NCBI GenBank assembly: GCA_018263005.1
Contig: JADFDH010000002.1
Span: 427,393-491,392 of the forward strand
DNA: 64,000 nt
Origin: Methanobacterium sp.
GTDB lineage: Archaea; Methanobacteriota; Methanobacteria; Methanobacteriales; Methanobacteriaceae
Direction: 5' to 3'
Below, piece by piece: positions 36,679 to 46,204 of the stretch. The first letter of the stretch is position 1; each line of letters opens with the position of its first letter. The notes beneath the pieces are model-generated. The model did not search any database. It was not told where the DNA came from and worked only from the letters and a program-made list of their open reading frames with translations. The translations under genes were made by a program, and so were the position numbers.

Positions 36679-37752
36679 TTATGTAAAGGTTGCTATTACG
36701 CTGCTTACACTAGCACAGGTTACAGAATATGATTGACCCCACCAGTATTTCTTGGTGACTAATGATGGATCAAAATTAACCCATGTGCCTCCTACTGAAA
36801 CCTGCACCCATCGATGGTTGCTTGCTTCCACAGAAGATCCTTGTACTATCCGAACGGTGTAACCGTTATCATGTAGTACTTGAGCTGTCCAGGCAGATAA
36901 GCCCCAGCAATCCCCTAAGCCAGTACTTTCAACACCGGCTGCTGTGGTGGATGCTCCATATTGATGGTTCAAGTTTTTATAGATATAACTCTGCAGAGTT
37001 ACTAAACCAGCTGTTCCTTGTAATCCATTTAATAGTCCATGTCCCAGGGTGGTTGTTCCTGTTCCGGTACTGTTAGTTATTGGAGTAACATTTTGCATGT
37101 ACGGTAGGACATCGTTTATAGCTATTTTGTTTCCTGAGATGGTTACGTAGCTGGGTAATCGGTTATTTGTTGATATGAAATTGTTAACTCGGGTAGTAGC
37201 TTCTTGAATTTGTGTATTGGTATAGGTTACGCCGTTGATCACTATGTTTTGAGTGGTTGGATTTGTATTACCTGTATTACTACTGCTATCCAGGTATTGT
37301 TGGAAATCGTTTATTGATATTTTGTTTCCTGATATGGTTACGTAGCTGGGTAATCGGTTGTTCGTTGCTTTGAATGAGTTAACTCGGTTAACTGCTTCTT
37401 GTATTTGTGTATTTGTGTATGTAACGCCGTTGATCACTGTACCAGTTGTAGTTCCTGTACTTCCAGTATTACCGGTGTTCCCTGTATTACTAGTTCCTTC
37501 ATTGCTTTCTCCCATGTAAGGTAAGAAGTCATTTATTGGTATTTTGTTTCCTGATATGGTTACGTAGCTGGGTAATCGGTTATTTGTTTCTTGGAATGTG
37601 GTTACGCGATCGCTTGCGTCTTGAATCTGTGCTGTTGTATAAGTATTTCCATTGATTGTGGTTTGACTTGAATCAGTTGCAAAAGAGCAACCTGTTATTG
37701 CTATACAAGAAATTAGCATTATACCTAATGTTATTAATAAATTTCGCTTAAT
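36679..37752 (-). CDS. Secreted pseudomurein-binding transglutaminase-like peptidase
   Basis: Probable cell-wall peptidase. After a signal peptide (KRNLLITLGIMLISCIAITG) come three pseudomurein-binding repeats of about 60 residues, each with TYT-T-x-QIQ-A-R-V-F, NNRLPSYVTISGNK and IND. The last 120 residues look like the catalytic part of the phage pseudomurein endoisopeptidases PeiW/PeiP: Cys in GLGDCWGLSAW, His in SNHRWVQV and Asp in NFDPSLV form a triad. It could cut its own wall during growth or lysis. The first ATG, at 37719, would remove half the signal peptide. GGAGGCGG lies seven bases before an in-frame ATT at 37752 that restores a full signal peptide, so I place the start there. Confidence 0.82.
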   Translation of the reverse strand: MKRNLLITLGIMLISCIAITGCSFATDSSQTTINGNTYTTAQIQDASDRVTTFQETNNRLPSYVTISGNKIPINDFLPYMGESNEGTSNTGNTGNTGSTGTTTGTVINGVTYTNTQIQEAVNRVNSFKATNNRLPSYVTISGNKISINDFQQYLDSSSNTGNTNPTTQNIVINGVTYTNTQIQEATTRVNNFISTNNRLPSYVTISGNKIAINDVLPYMQNVTPITNSTGTGTTTLGHGLLNGLQGTAGLVTLQSYIYKNLNHQYGASTTAAGVESTGLGDCWGLSAWTAQVLHDNGYTVRIVQGSSVEASNHRWVQVSVGGTWVNFDPSLVTKKYWWGQSYSVTCASVSSVIATFT

Positions 37753-37820
37753 TTTACCGCCTCCGTATCCTATGAAATTAGATCACAGGACCAATTGGAT
37801 AGATGACTATCACATTAGAA

Positions 37821-37833
37821 TAGTATATAAAGG
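37821..37833 (-). promoter_or_regulatory. TATA box of the pseudomurein peptidase gene
   Basis: On the minus strand CCTTTATATACTA lies about 70-80 bases before the proposed start, giving a leader of roughly 45 bases that contains the GGAGGCGG ribosome binding site. Confidence 0.5.
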
Positions 37834-38371
37834 TTTTGGTTTTTTTCTCAAAAATAAACGCTTATACGACTCTTTTTCCCATTTTAGACCCCTTATGTGC
37901 TTTAAAAAATGAAATTTTTCGGATACCTCTTATCCGTTAATATTTTCGGTAATTCCCGGCTTGATAATCCCCATTTACAAAAAATAACCCTATTAGAAAT
38001 TTTCACGCATAAAAGTTAATCCCTTAAAATATTAAACAAATGAAAATGGGGACTATTTAATAAAAAACATTTAAATAAAGGTTTAAATAATATTATAAAT
38101 AGTCATACGACACACATAGGCTAATTAACAGATTTTAAGCTTTATTTCTAATTTAGGAGAATTGTATAAAAAATTGCATATTTTTTTCTCTCAATTTATT
38201 GGAATAATATAACATCCAATAATTATAATAATATAATTCTAAAAATTAATGGGAAAATATGTAGGGATAATATTTAGTTTTACAGGATCGGTTGTGTTAC
38301 CTAAAAAGAGAATTATCAAAAGTAACTTCTTAAATTTGAACTAATAATTTACAGCTTCAATATAACCTAGA
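37834..38371. other. Intergenic region with one hairpin
   Basis: About 540 bases without a convincing gene on either strand. The only structure I see is CGGATACCTCTTATCCG at 37920-37936, a 6-bp stem with a 5-base loop. The rest is AT-rich with long A and T runs near 38040-38250. Confidence 0.4.
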
Positions 38372-40393
38372 TCATCGTTGATATATGTTATATAATTCTT
38401 TTTTAAAGGACTGATGAACCTTCTCAGCGCCAACCAGATCATCTCCCAAGTCCCAATCAACAGGGTGTAAAATAAAGGGAAATGACTGTTCACCACCCAA
38501 ACCACCATGGCTACCTACCAGTTCCTCAAAAGCAGCAACTTCATTCCTTACAGGGTCATATAAACTGTTAACCAGAACATCTGGCGCGTATCTGAAACTA
38601 TTAGTTCTTCTGATATGATCAGCTGCGTTAACTCCAAAATTAGCTAAAGGATTATCACCTTCAATACTATCATCATCTAAATAATAAGTACCATCATTAC
38701 CAATTACCACCGCCCCGTGTATATCAGATTTAACCAGGATAAAACCGATTCCTTCATGTTTGGCCAGTCCAGGGATCAGATCAGGATATATGAGGTTCAT
38801 CTGCTCATAACTAAGCCTGTCGGTATGTTCCGTAAGATAAACCAATCCCATATTCCCAGAGGCTAAAACAGTTACATCAAAATCCGAATTAGTGGACTGA
38901 TCTTCTTTTTCATCTAAACGGTACCTTTGAATATAGTTATTTATCCCCTTTGTTTGATCCTTAAAAAAACCATTAAATCTATCCACAGGAGCTTTAAATG
39001 CGTCAGAGAAATGATCACCAGTACTGGGAGATATATCTGCGAATACATTGGCATCTGGCAATAAATTCTTAACTAAATCTTCCAATGTCAGATTATAACG
39101 TTGTTTAAAGGTCGCTCCGTTGGTCTGTCCATGATCCGAATGAACAACCAAATCATAGTCCCTATGGGCTAACTGGGACGCCATCTCCACTCTATGAAAC
39201 TGTTTATCAATATTCCTAAGGGCATAAAAAGCATCTTCATCCCTAACTCCAGAATGATGAGCGATTTCATCATATCCCAAATAAGTCACATATGAAACAT
39301 CAGTATGCCCCTTTAAAATATCCCCAATTAATGCCAGTGTAGTTATTTCCCTTAAAAATACATTAGCCCCAGCTCTCACAAAAGGGAAGATAAAACCGCG
39401 AAATATTCTGGGGTTTATATTCCTGATACGGTGAATCATCTGGGAGTTATAATCAAGAAAGGCATCCCATAAAACTAAACCCACAATTCGACTGAAATTT
39501 GTGGAATTAGAGAAAACATACTTCCAGGCTTTATTATAAAACCTACCAATATTTCTCAATTGACTGAATGTGAAAATAACATCCTCAGCATCTCCCGAGA
39601 AAAGATTGGATCTACTAGCGCCATTAACTGAAAGCAATCCATTACCATCGGATATACGTTTTTCTATTATGGGGGCATCATTTAGGCCGGTTGAAACCAT
39701 GAATTTATTATCATTTTCTTTCTCCACCCATCTGAATGCTACAATATCCTCATTATTCCCATGTAAAAGCCCTGCCTGACTGGCGCTGGTTTGACTGGAT
39801 AGATCTGTTTCCCATCCAGTGACATTATGACTGCCCTCCTCAATCCACCTTTTAAGCGTGGGCATATCCCCTCTAGCAACGGCTTCCATTAAAACATTCA
39901 GGGATAATCCGTCTATTTCCATAAAAATTACTCCAGGTGTGTTTTTTATTTTCTTATCATCTGCTTTTTTGGCTTGCTTCCGGATATTCCGATACCAGAC
40001 AGCATCATCATCAATAGTAACCAATGCATTAAGCAGAGTAGATATCGCAGCCATGGCTATGGGAGTTAAGATTAAAGCAGCTCCTTCAATGGTGATCCCA
40101 TCAACGAAATTTGTGGCTAACCAGATCAAAGCCCCATTAATTAATAACGCACCCACTCCCACAGTTAAGACCATAAAAGGAAGTAAAATACGTGATAAAA
40201 TAGGCCATAATAAAGCATTTAAGATCCCTACAATAGCAGCTGCCACAAAAGCAGTTTCCCATGTATCCATCCTTAAACCAACAGAAAGATAATCTATTAA
40301 TAGAAATCCTAATGAATATCCAATCCATAGAATAATTGTCCTGTAAAACCAGTAAAGTCTGGATTTATGATATAATTCATCATAGTTTACCAT
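38372..40393 (-). CDS. Membrane protein: holin-like N-terminus fused to phosphodiesterase/phosphatase domain
   Basis: A 673-residue protein. Residues 15-135 hold four hydrophobic segments in the pattern of the phage-holin-4 superfamily (FLLIDYLSVGLRM, FVAAAIVGILNALLWPIL, FMVLTVGVGALLINGALIWL, LTPIAMAAISTLLNALV). From about residue 150 it is an alkaline-phosphatase-fold type I phosphodiesterase: first metal Asp in FMEIDGLS, a Thr/Ser nucleophile in SSQTSASQ, YLGYDEIAHHSG, VVHSDHGQ and GSHGGLGG. The hydrolase probably faces one side of the membrane and acts on a lipid- or wall-linked phosphodiester; the substrate is unknown. AAAGGTCGGTTTA precedes the ATG. It lies upstream of the pseudomurein peptidase on the same strand. 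Confidence 0.8.
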   Translation of the reverse strand: MVNYDELYHKSRLYWFYRTIILWIGYSLGFLLIDYLSVGLRMDTWETAFVAAAIVGILNALLWPILSRILLPFMVLTVGVGALLINGALIWLATNFVDGITIEGAALILTPIAMAAISTLLNALVTIDDDAVWYRNIRKQAKKADDKKIKNTPGVIFMEIDGLSLNVLMEAVARGDMPTLKRWIEEGSHNVTGWETDLSSQTSASQAGLLHGNNEDIVAFRWVEKENDNKFMVSTGLNDAPIIEKRISDGNGLLSVNGASRSNLFSGDAEDVIFTFSQLRNIGRFYNKAWKYVFSNSTNFSRIVGLVLWDAFLDYNSQMIHRIRNINPRIFRGFIFPFVRAGANVFLREITTLALIGDILKGHTDVSYVTYLGYDEIAHHSGVRDEDAFYALRNIDKQFHRVEMASQLAHRDYDLVVHSDHGQTNGATFKQRYNLTLEDLVKNLLPDANVFADISPSTGDHFSDAFKAPVDRFNGFFKDQTKGINNYIQRYRLDEKEDQSTNSDFDVTVLASGNMGLVYLTEHTDRLSYEQMNLIYPDLIPGLAKHEGIGFILVKSDIHGAVVIGNDGTYYLDDDSIEGDNPLANFGVNAADHIRRTNSFRYAPDVLVNSLYDPVRNEVAAFEELVGSHGGLGGEQSFPFILHPVDWDLGDDLVGAEKVHQSFKKELYNIYQR

Positions 40394-40501
40394 TAAACCG
40401 ACCTTTAAGCATAGAATTTTATTTTAAATAATACAAAGGGGATTAAATAAAAAAAATAAATTATTAATCTATAAAATAGATGAGATCTGCTGATGCCCAT
40501 A

Positions 40502-41827
40502 TTATAGAATGGGGTAATATTTTTTTATTTCATGTTCAGTAACCTGCACCCGGTACTCATCACATTCCATCTTCTTCAAGGATATGAACCTTTCAAAACT
40601 ATGGGAACCCAGAGTCTCCCTGACAAGATCAGAATTCTCTGTATACTTAATTGCTTCTTCTAAACTAATCGGCAGAGCTTTAATATTCTTTTCTTTTCTT
40701 TGTTTATCGGTTAATCCGTAAAGATTGAGTTCCATGGGTTCAGATAATTCATATCCCTCTTCAATACCCTTAAGACCGGCCATAAGCATCACTGCCAGTT
40801 GTAAATATGGGTTACCTGATGGATCAGGACATCTGATCTCCACTCGGGTGGAGGTTTCCCTTCCAGGCTGATAAGTAGGGACCCTGATCAATGCAGAACG
40901 ATTACGGTTGGACCAGGCTATATATACCGGTGCTTCATAACCAGGGACCAGTCTTTTATAAGAATTAACCCATGGTGCTAAAATGGAGATCATTTCAGAA
41001 GAATGTCTTAATATTCCCTCAGTATAAGATTTCGCATCATCAGAGAGATGATACTGATCATCAGGACTGAAAAAAGCATTTTTCTCTCCATTAAATAAAG
41101 ATTGGTGGACATGCATACCGGATCCATAATCATCAAATAATGGTTTAGGCATGAAAGTGGCATATACACCGTATTTTGCTGCGATCTCCTTAACAGTTAT
41201 CCTGTAAGTGACCATGTTATCGGCCATTTTCAATGCATCATCATATCGCATATCGATCTCATGTTGGGAGGAAGCAGCTTCATGATGGGAGTATTCAACT
41301 TTAATTCCTAATTTCTTAAGGGCTAATACAGTCTCTCTACGCAGGTTAGTGGCCACGTCTAAGGGGGTTTGGTCAAAATATCCGCCACTATCCAATGGTT
41401 CGGGTTTTTCAGAGGATTTGAAATAGAAATATTCCAGTTCAGGTCCAACATAGAAATGATCAAAGCCCATCTTCTCCATTTTACTGAGAGCTCTTTTCAG
41501 TATATAACGGGGGTCACCTTCATATGGTTTTCCTCCGGGTTTACGGATGTCACACATCATTCGGGCCACTGCATTTTCCTTCGGTCTCCAGGGAAGGACA
41601 ACGAAAGTATTGGTATCAGGCATAGCGATCATATCAGATTCCTCAACATCCTGAAAACCGGTTATACTGGAACCATCGAATCCCATACCACGAGTTAAAG
41701 CATTTTCCAGCTCATCCTGAGTAATGGCGAAACTTTTCAACAAACCGTTGATATCGGTAAACCATAATCTAATGAACTCTACATCATTTTCTTGAACTTT
41801 TTCAAATATCTCATCCATAGATGGCAT
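40502..41827 (-). CDS. Second glutamine synthetase-like protein
   Basis: A 441-residue GSI-family paralogue of the glnA at 35034-36362. It keeps DGSSITGF, GPELEYFYF, YSHHEAASSQHEIDM, MPKPLFDDYGSGMHVHQS and NSYKRLVPGYEAP. The segment after the first catalytic block is more divergent (SNRNRSALIRVPTYQPGRE against RNRSTLVRIPASRGNG). It may be a true glutamine synthetase or have shifted to another gamma-glutamyl ligation. No GGAA-N6-TTCC site was seen upstream, so it is probably not under NrpR. The frame runs open to 41911, but GGGAGTTAGTAAA before the ATG at 41827 sets the start. Confidence 0.85.
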   Translation of the reverse strand: MPSMDEIFEKVQENDVEFIRLWFTDINGLLKSFAITQDELENALTRGMGFDGSSITGFQDVEESDMIAMPDTNTFVVLPWRPKENAVARMMCDIRKPGGKPYEGDPRYILKRALSKMEKMGFDHFYVGPELEYFYFKSSEKPEPLDSGGYFDQTPLDVATNLRRETVLALKKLGIKVEYSHHEAASSQHEIDMRYDDALKMADNMVTYRITVKEIAAKYGVYATFMPKPLFDDYGSGMHVHQSLFNGEKNAFFSPDDQYHLSDDAKSYTEGILRHSSEMISILAPWVNSYKRLVPGYEAPVYIAWSNRNRSALIRVPTYQPGRETSTRVEIRCPDPSGNPYLQLAVMLMAGLKGIEEGYELSEPMELNLYGLTDKQRKEKNIKALPISLEEAIKYTENSDLVRETLGSHSFERFISLKKMECDEYRVQVTEHEIKKYYPIL

Positions 41828-41891
41828 TTTACTAACTCCCTGATACGCAAATACATAAATAAGTGAATAATTATCCAGAGTAATATTAATC

Positions 41892-42647
41892 TTAAATTTG
41901 ATGTTTAACAATATAAAAAGGTTCTTTTTTTAAAAGATCAAACATCAGAACTTCCGGAGCCATTAACACCTGCCCTTTATCAATAAGTAATTTAACAGCT
42001 TCAAAGGACTGTAAACAACCCACAATATTGGGAACCGGCCCTATTACTGGGGGAGGATTGAGGTTTAACTTTTGTATTTTAGAAACAATATCTTCTGTTA
42101 AATCTTTATTATATGATGGTAATTTAAATAATTCTTCATATTTTGGTGTATCCTGTGTGAAAGTGGTTATTTGACCCATAGTACCATGAACAGCCCCATG
42201 TATAAATGGTATACCTAATTCAAAGGAGCATCTGCTTACTAAAATACGTGATATTAGATTATCCAGGGCATCTATTACCACTGCACTGCTATTTATTATT
42301 TCTTCCACATTATCCTGGTTTAATTCACCGTTAATGACTTCGACCTTCATATGGGGGTTGATAGAGAGTAAATCATCTTTAGTTGCCTGGACTTTGGATC
42401 TGCCTATATTATTATATTTGCTCATTAGCTGTCTATTGATATTGGACACATCAAAAGAATCCTTATCAATGATCATTAGATTTTCTGCACCCATTCTGGC
42501 CAGCATTTCGATTGCGCCACCGCCAATACCTCCACAGCCGATAACAGTTATCTTAGAATTTTTTATTTTCAACTGATCTTTCTTATTTATTATATCCTTC
42601 TGGCGGGTTATCATATTCCAATAGAAATTTTCATGGTCTTCAGGCAT
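41892..42647 (-). CDS. E1-like ThiF/MoeB/HesA family adenylyltransferase
   Basis: A 251-residue member of the E1-like superfamily that adenylates the C-terminal glycine of small ubiquitin-like sulfur carriers. Seen are the nucleotide motif VIGCGGIGGGAIEMLARMG (near residue 35), NINRQ, the Asp of VIDALDN and the conserved cysteine region IVGCLQSFEAVKLLI. The paired CxxC zinc motifs of MoeB are missing. Partner and pathway (pterin, thiamine or tRNA thiolation) cannot be told. AAGGTAATTAG precedes the ATG. It lies 64 bases upstream of the second glutamine synthetase on the same strand. Confidence 0.8.
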   Translation of the reverse strand: MPEDHENFYWNMITRQKDIINKKDQLKIKNSKITVIGCGGIGGGAIEMLARMGAENLMIIDKDSFDVSNINRQLMSKYNNIGRSKVQATKDDLLSINPHMKVEVINGELNQDNVEEIINSSAVVIDALDNLISRILVSRCSFELGIPFIHGAVHGTMGQITTFTQDTPKYEELFKLPSYNKDLTEDIVSKIQKLNLNPPPVIGPVPNIVGCLQSFEAVKLLIDKGQVLMAPEVLMFDLLKKEPFYIVKHQI

Positions 42648-42874
42648 CTAATTACCTTCTTATGATTTATATTAGGCAAATTGGTGGTTAAAGCTGCTAA
42701 CGGTTCAATGGGTAATTTTATTTACCATGTGAATCATTAATTTTCACATTTATAATAAAATTTTCGCAAAAATCAGGTTTTTTATTTCTATGTAAACTTT
42801 AAAATAGAAAATAGTATTTAATTTTAAAATTAGGATGTTATGATCAACATTTTTAAAAAAGTTGGTGAGTGAAA

Positions 42875-42985
<111 letters not shown>

Positions 42986-43061
42986 GTGGCTTATAAGACA
43001 TCGGATTTTATTTAACTTATACTTTTCGATGGAAAGTTAGCTGATGGAAAGAGGATTCTAG

Positions 43062-43110
43062 TTTTTACACTTGAAATTTGATGAAGTTGTATAATTGAAA
43101 TGATTATTTA
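43062..43110. repeat. Left copy of a ~50-bp direct repeat flanking the sensor-kinase cluster
   Basis: A 49-base stretch, from TTTTTACACTTG to ATTATTTA, matches 52354-52403 with only a few changes, including the run GTTGTATAATTGAAAT. It lies between the tRNA and the CheB-CheR gene and may contain that gene's promoter. Confidence 0.7.
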
Positions 43111-43193
43111 GCTAAGTTCGTTTTTTAGGAATTTTTATTATTAAAAAAATCCAAATAAATATTAGTGATATTCCTTACTGTTTAGGGGATTTT

Positions 43194-46136
43194 ATGGAAA
43201 AAAATAAAAATGAATCAAAGGTGATTAGAGCTGATTTATCATCTAGTAAATTCCCAATAGTTGCTCTTGGAGCATCTGCCGGTGGTTTTAATGCTCTTAA
43301 AAAGTTTTTTACTAATATGCCATCAGACCCAGGAATGGCCTTTGTATTGGTGCAACACCTGGACCCCACCCATGAAAGCACTATGGTGGACCTCATGAGT
43401 AGATACACTTCCATGAAGGTAGTTCAAGTCCAGGATGGAATGAAAGTGGAACCTGATTATTTGTACATTATCCCTCCCAACCGAGATATGGGGATGATGA
43501 ACGGTACATTACAGTTAATTGAACCAAAAGAACCCCATGGCATGCGTCTGCCAATTAATTTCTTCCTAAATAATCTGGCAGAGGATCATAAGGAAAAATC
43601 TATTGCCATAATATTTTCCGGATTTGGAAGTGACGGTTCCATAGGATTGAAGGCTATTAAGGCTGTTGAAGGGATGATCATGGCTCAGGATCCAGAAACT
43701 GCAGAATCGGATAGTATGCCACTAAGTGCTATTGAAACTGGACTGGTAGATTATATTTTACCACCCGAAGAAATGCCTGAAAAATTGATCTCTTATGTGA
43801 AATCCTCCTACAAAACCATTAAAAAAATTCTCACACCTAAGGAAGAAAATGAAAGGGCACTGCAGAAGATCTTCATGCTCATCAGAAACCGAACTGGGCA
43901 TGATTTTTCTTACTACAAAGAAAACACGGTTTACAGACGTATCGGAAGGCGTATGAATGTTCATCAAATTGAAAACATACCTCTTTACTTACGTTATTTG
44001 CAGGAAAACCCATATGAAATTGATATCTTGTTTAAAGAACTTTTAATAAATGTAACTAACTTCTTTAGAGATGAAATTGCCTTTGAATCTCTTAAAAATA
44101 CGTTAAGATCACTTATCAATGAAAAATCTGATGTGGATAATCTTAGAGTCTGGGTTCCCGGATGTTCAAGTGGGGAAGAAGCCTATTCTGTGGGTATTAT
44201 TATTCATGAGTTACTGGAAGAATCCGGTAAAAACATTGTTGTTCAGATTTTTGGGACTGATATAGATGTTGATGCCATTAATATGGCCCGTTCAGGAACA
44301 TATCCCATCAACATTGCATCCGATGTTGGACCGGAACGTTTAAAGAAATATTTTACAAAAAAAGACCATGTTTATGTTATTAAAAATGATATTAGGGAGA
44401 TGATGGTGTTCGCTCCCCATGATGTTATTAAGGATCCTCCCTTCACCAAACTAGATATCCTTTCCTGTCGAAACCTTTTAATATACCTTAATGTTGAAGC
44501 TCAGATGAAAGCACTTTCCAATTTCAACTACGCCCTCAAAAATAATGGAGTTCTGTTTTTAGGGCCTTCAGAAAATGTGGGAGAATTTTTAGATGCTTTT
44601 GCCGCGGTTGATAAGAAATGGAAGATCTTTAAGAGTCTTAAATCCACAGAATTCGTACGTAGATATGTGGAAGTTCATCCCATACCCACATCCATACCAT
44701 TATCACACCTATCAAATTTAGATGTTGGATTTAATTTGAAAGGTACGGAAACGGAATCCCAAGTAAATATTATGAATCTCATTGAAAAAGAACTTTTTAA
44801 TATGTATATTCCTCCTTCGGCAATAATTACAGATTTTGGTGAAATATTATATATTCATGGTCGTTTAGGAAGGTATTTAGAGCCCGCTCCTGGAAAAGCG
44901 AAGCTGAATATTATTGACATGGCCAGAGAAGGTCTTGAATTTGAGCTGAATTCAGCAATCCAAAACGCCATTTCCAAAAAAAGTGAAGTTTTAATAGAAG
45001 GCTTACGGGTTAAAACCAACGGGGGACACATTATTATTAATCTCAATGTAAAACCTCTGGAAATTGAAAGCACCCATGGACTGTTAATCGTCTCTTTTGA
45101 GGATGTTAAGCTACAGAAAGAGGCTAAGAAGGGTAAGATAAAACTGGACATGGTTACTAAAGGTGATGAAAAAATCCGGGAATTGGAGAACGAATTGAAG
45201 TTAACCAAGGAACGTTTAAATGTAACCATTGAGGAGATGAAAAGTTCAAATGAGGAGCTGCGATCCGCCAATGAAGAACTTCAATCCATGAATGAAGAGT
45301 CTCAAAGTACTAATGAAGAATTAGAAACCTCTAAAGAGGAACTGCAGTCCATCAATGAAGAGCTGGTCACAGTTAACAATGAACTGCAGATGAAGATTGA
45401 TGAATTAACCAGGGCCAAGGACGACATGAATAACCTCTTTAACAGCACCGAAATAGCCATTATATTCCTGGATAATGATTTAAATATTAGACGTTTTACT
45501 AAAGAGGCCACCAGTATAATAAAAATGCGGAAATCTGATGTGGGGCGCCCTATCTCAGATATAGTCTCTAATTTAAAATATGATAAATTAATGGATGACA
45601 TTCAGCAAGTGATAGAAAGGGTTACTTATAAAGAGTTTGAACTGGAAACAGAGGGAGGGTCATGGTTACTGGCAAGAATAATGCCGTATAAGACCTCTAA
45701 AAATGTTATTGATGGAGTGATCATTACCTTTACAGATATTAGTCAGCGTAGAAAACAGTTAAGAGAGATGGAGGATTCTTTTGAATTTGTAGATAGTATT
45801 GTTCAGACGGTACGTGATCCTCTGCTGGTGCTGGATGAGGATATGCATGTGGTTTTAGCTAATCATGCTTTTTACAAGAAATTTAAGGTTGCACCAGAAG
45901 AAACTATTGAAAAATCTCTCTACAATTTAGGGGATAAACAATGGGATTTACCATCACTGAAGGAGTTACTGGAAGATATACTGCCCGAAAAAACTGAATT
46001 ATGGGATTATGAGATGGAAGATGATTTTCCCAACATTGGACATCGCAAGATGATTTTAAATGCACGTCAGATTTATCGGGAGGGTGAAGAAACTTCCATG
46101 ATATTATTGACCATGGAGGACATTACAGATCAATGA
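43194..46136 (+). CDS. CheB-CheR-PAS hybrid signalling protein
   Basis: A 980-residue fusion. Residues 20-190 are a CheB methylesterase domain with the triad Ser28 (LGASAGG), His55 (VQHLDP) and Asp147 (GFGSDG), but no receiver domain. Residues 215-480 are a CheR methyltransferase domain (WVPGCSSGEEAYS as SAM site, FGTDID, DILSCRNLLIYL). Residues 650-740 form a long Glu/Ser/Asn-rich coiled coil (repeated SxNEEL units), followed by two PAS domains. No kinase domain is present and no chemotaxis genes lie nearby, so the targets are unlikely to be classical receptors encoded here. AGGGGATTTT precedes the ATG. It leads a block of four same-strand signalling genes. Confidence 0.88.
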   Translation: MEKNKNESKVIRADLSSSKFPIVALGASAGGFNALKKFFTNMPSDPGMAFVLVQHLDPTHESTMVDLMSRYTSMKVVQVQDGMKVEPDYLYIIPPNRDMGMMNGTLQLIEPKEPHGMRLPINFFLNNLAEDHKEKSIAIIFSGFGSDGSIGLKAIKAVEGMIMAQDPETAESDSMPLSAIETGLVDYILPPEEMPEKLISYVKSSYKTIKKILTPKEENERALQKIFMLIRNRTGHDFSYYKENTVYRRIGRRMNVHQIENIPLYLRYLQENPYEIDILFKELLINVTNFFRDEIAFESLKNTLRSLINEKSDVDNLRVWVPGCSSGEEAYSVGIIIHELLEESGKNIVVQIFGTDIDVDAINMARSGTYPINIASDVGPERLKKYFTKKDHVYVIKNDIREMMVFAPHDVIKDPPFTKLDILSCRNLLIYLNVEAQMKALSNFNYALKNNGVLFLGPSENVGEFLDAFAAVDKKWKIFKSLKSTEFVRRYVEVHPIPTSIPLSHLSNLDVGFNLKGTETESQVNIMNLIEKELFNMYIPPSAIITDFGEILYIHGRLGRYLEPAPGKAKLNIIDMAREGLEFELNSAIQNAISKKSEVLIEGLRVKTNGGHIIINLNVKPLEIESTHGLLIVSFEDVKLQKEAKKGKIKLDMVTKGDEKIRELENELKLTKERLNVTIEEMKSSNEELRSANEELQSMNEESQSTNEELETSKEELQSINEELVTVNNELQMKIDELTRAKDDMNNLFNSTEIAIIFLDNDLNIRRFTKEATSIIKMRKSDVGRPISDIVSNLKYDKLMDDIQQVIERVTYKEFELETEGGSWLLARIMPYKTSKNVIDGVIITFTDISQRRKQLREMEDSFEFVDSIVQTVRDPLLVLDEDMHVVLANHAFYKKFKVAPEETIEKSLYNLGDKQWDLPSLKELLEDILPEKTELWDYEMEDDFPNIGHRKMILNARQIYREGEETSMILLTMEDITDQ

Positions 46137-46204
46137 GTAAAAAGAGTAAATAAAAAATAAAGAGAACTTATTTATTCATTTAAAACATAGGGGAATTTTG
46201 GGGT

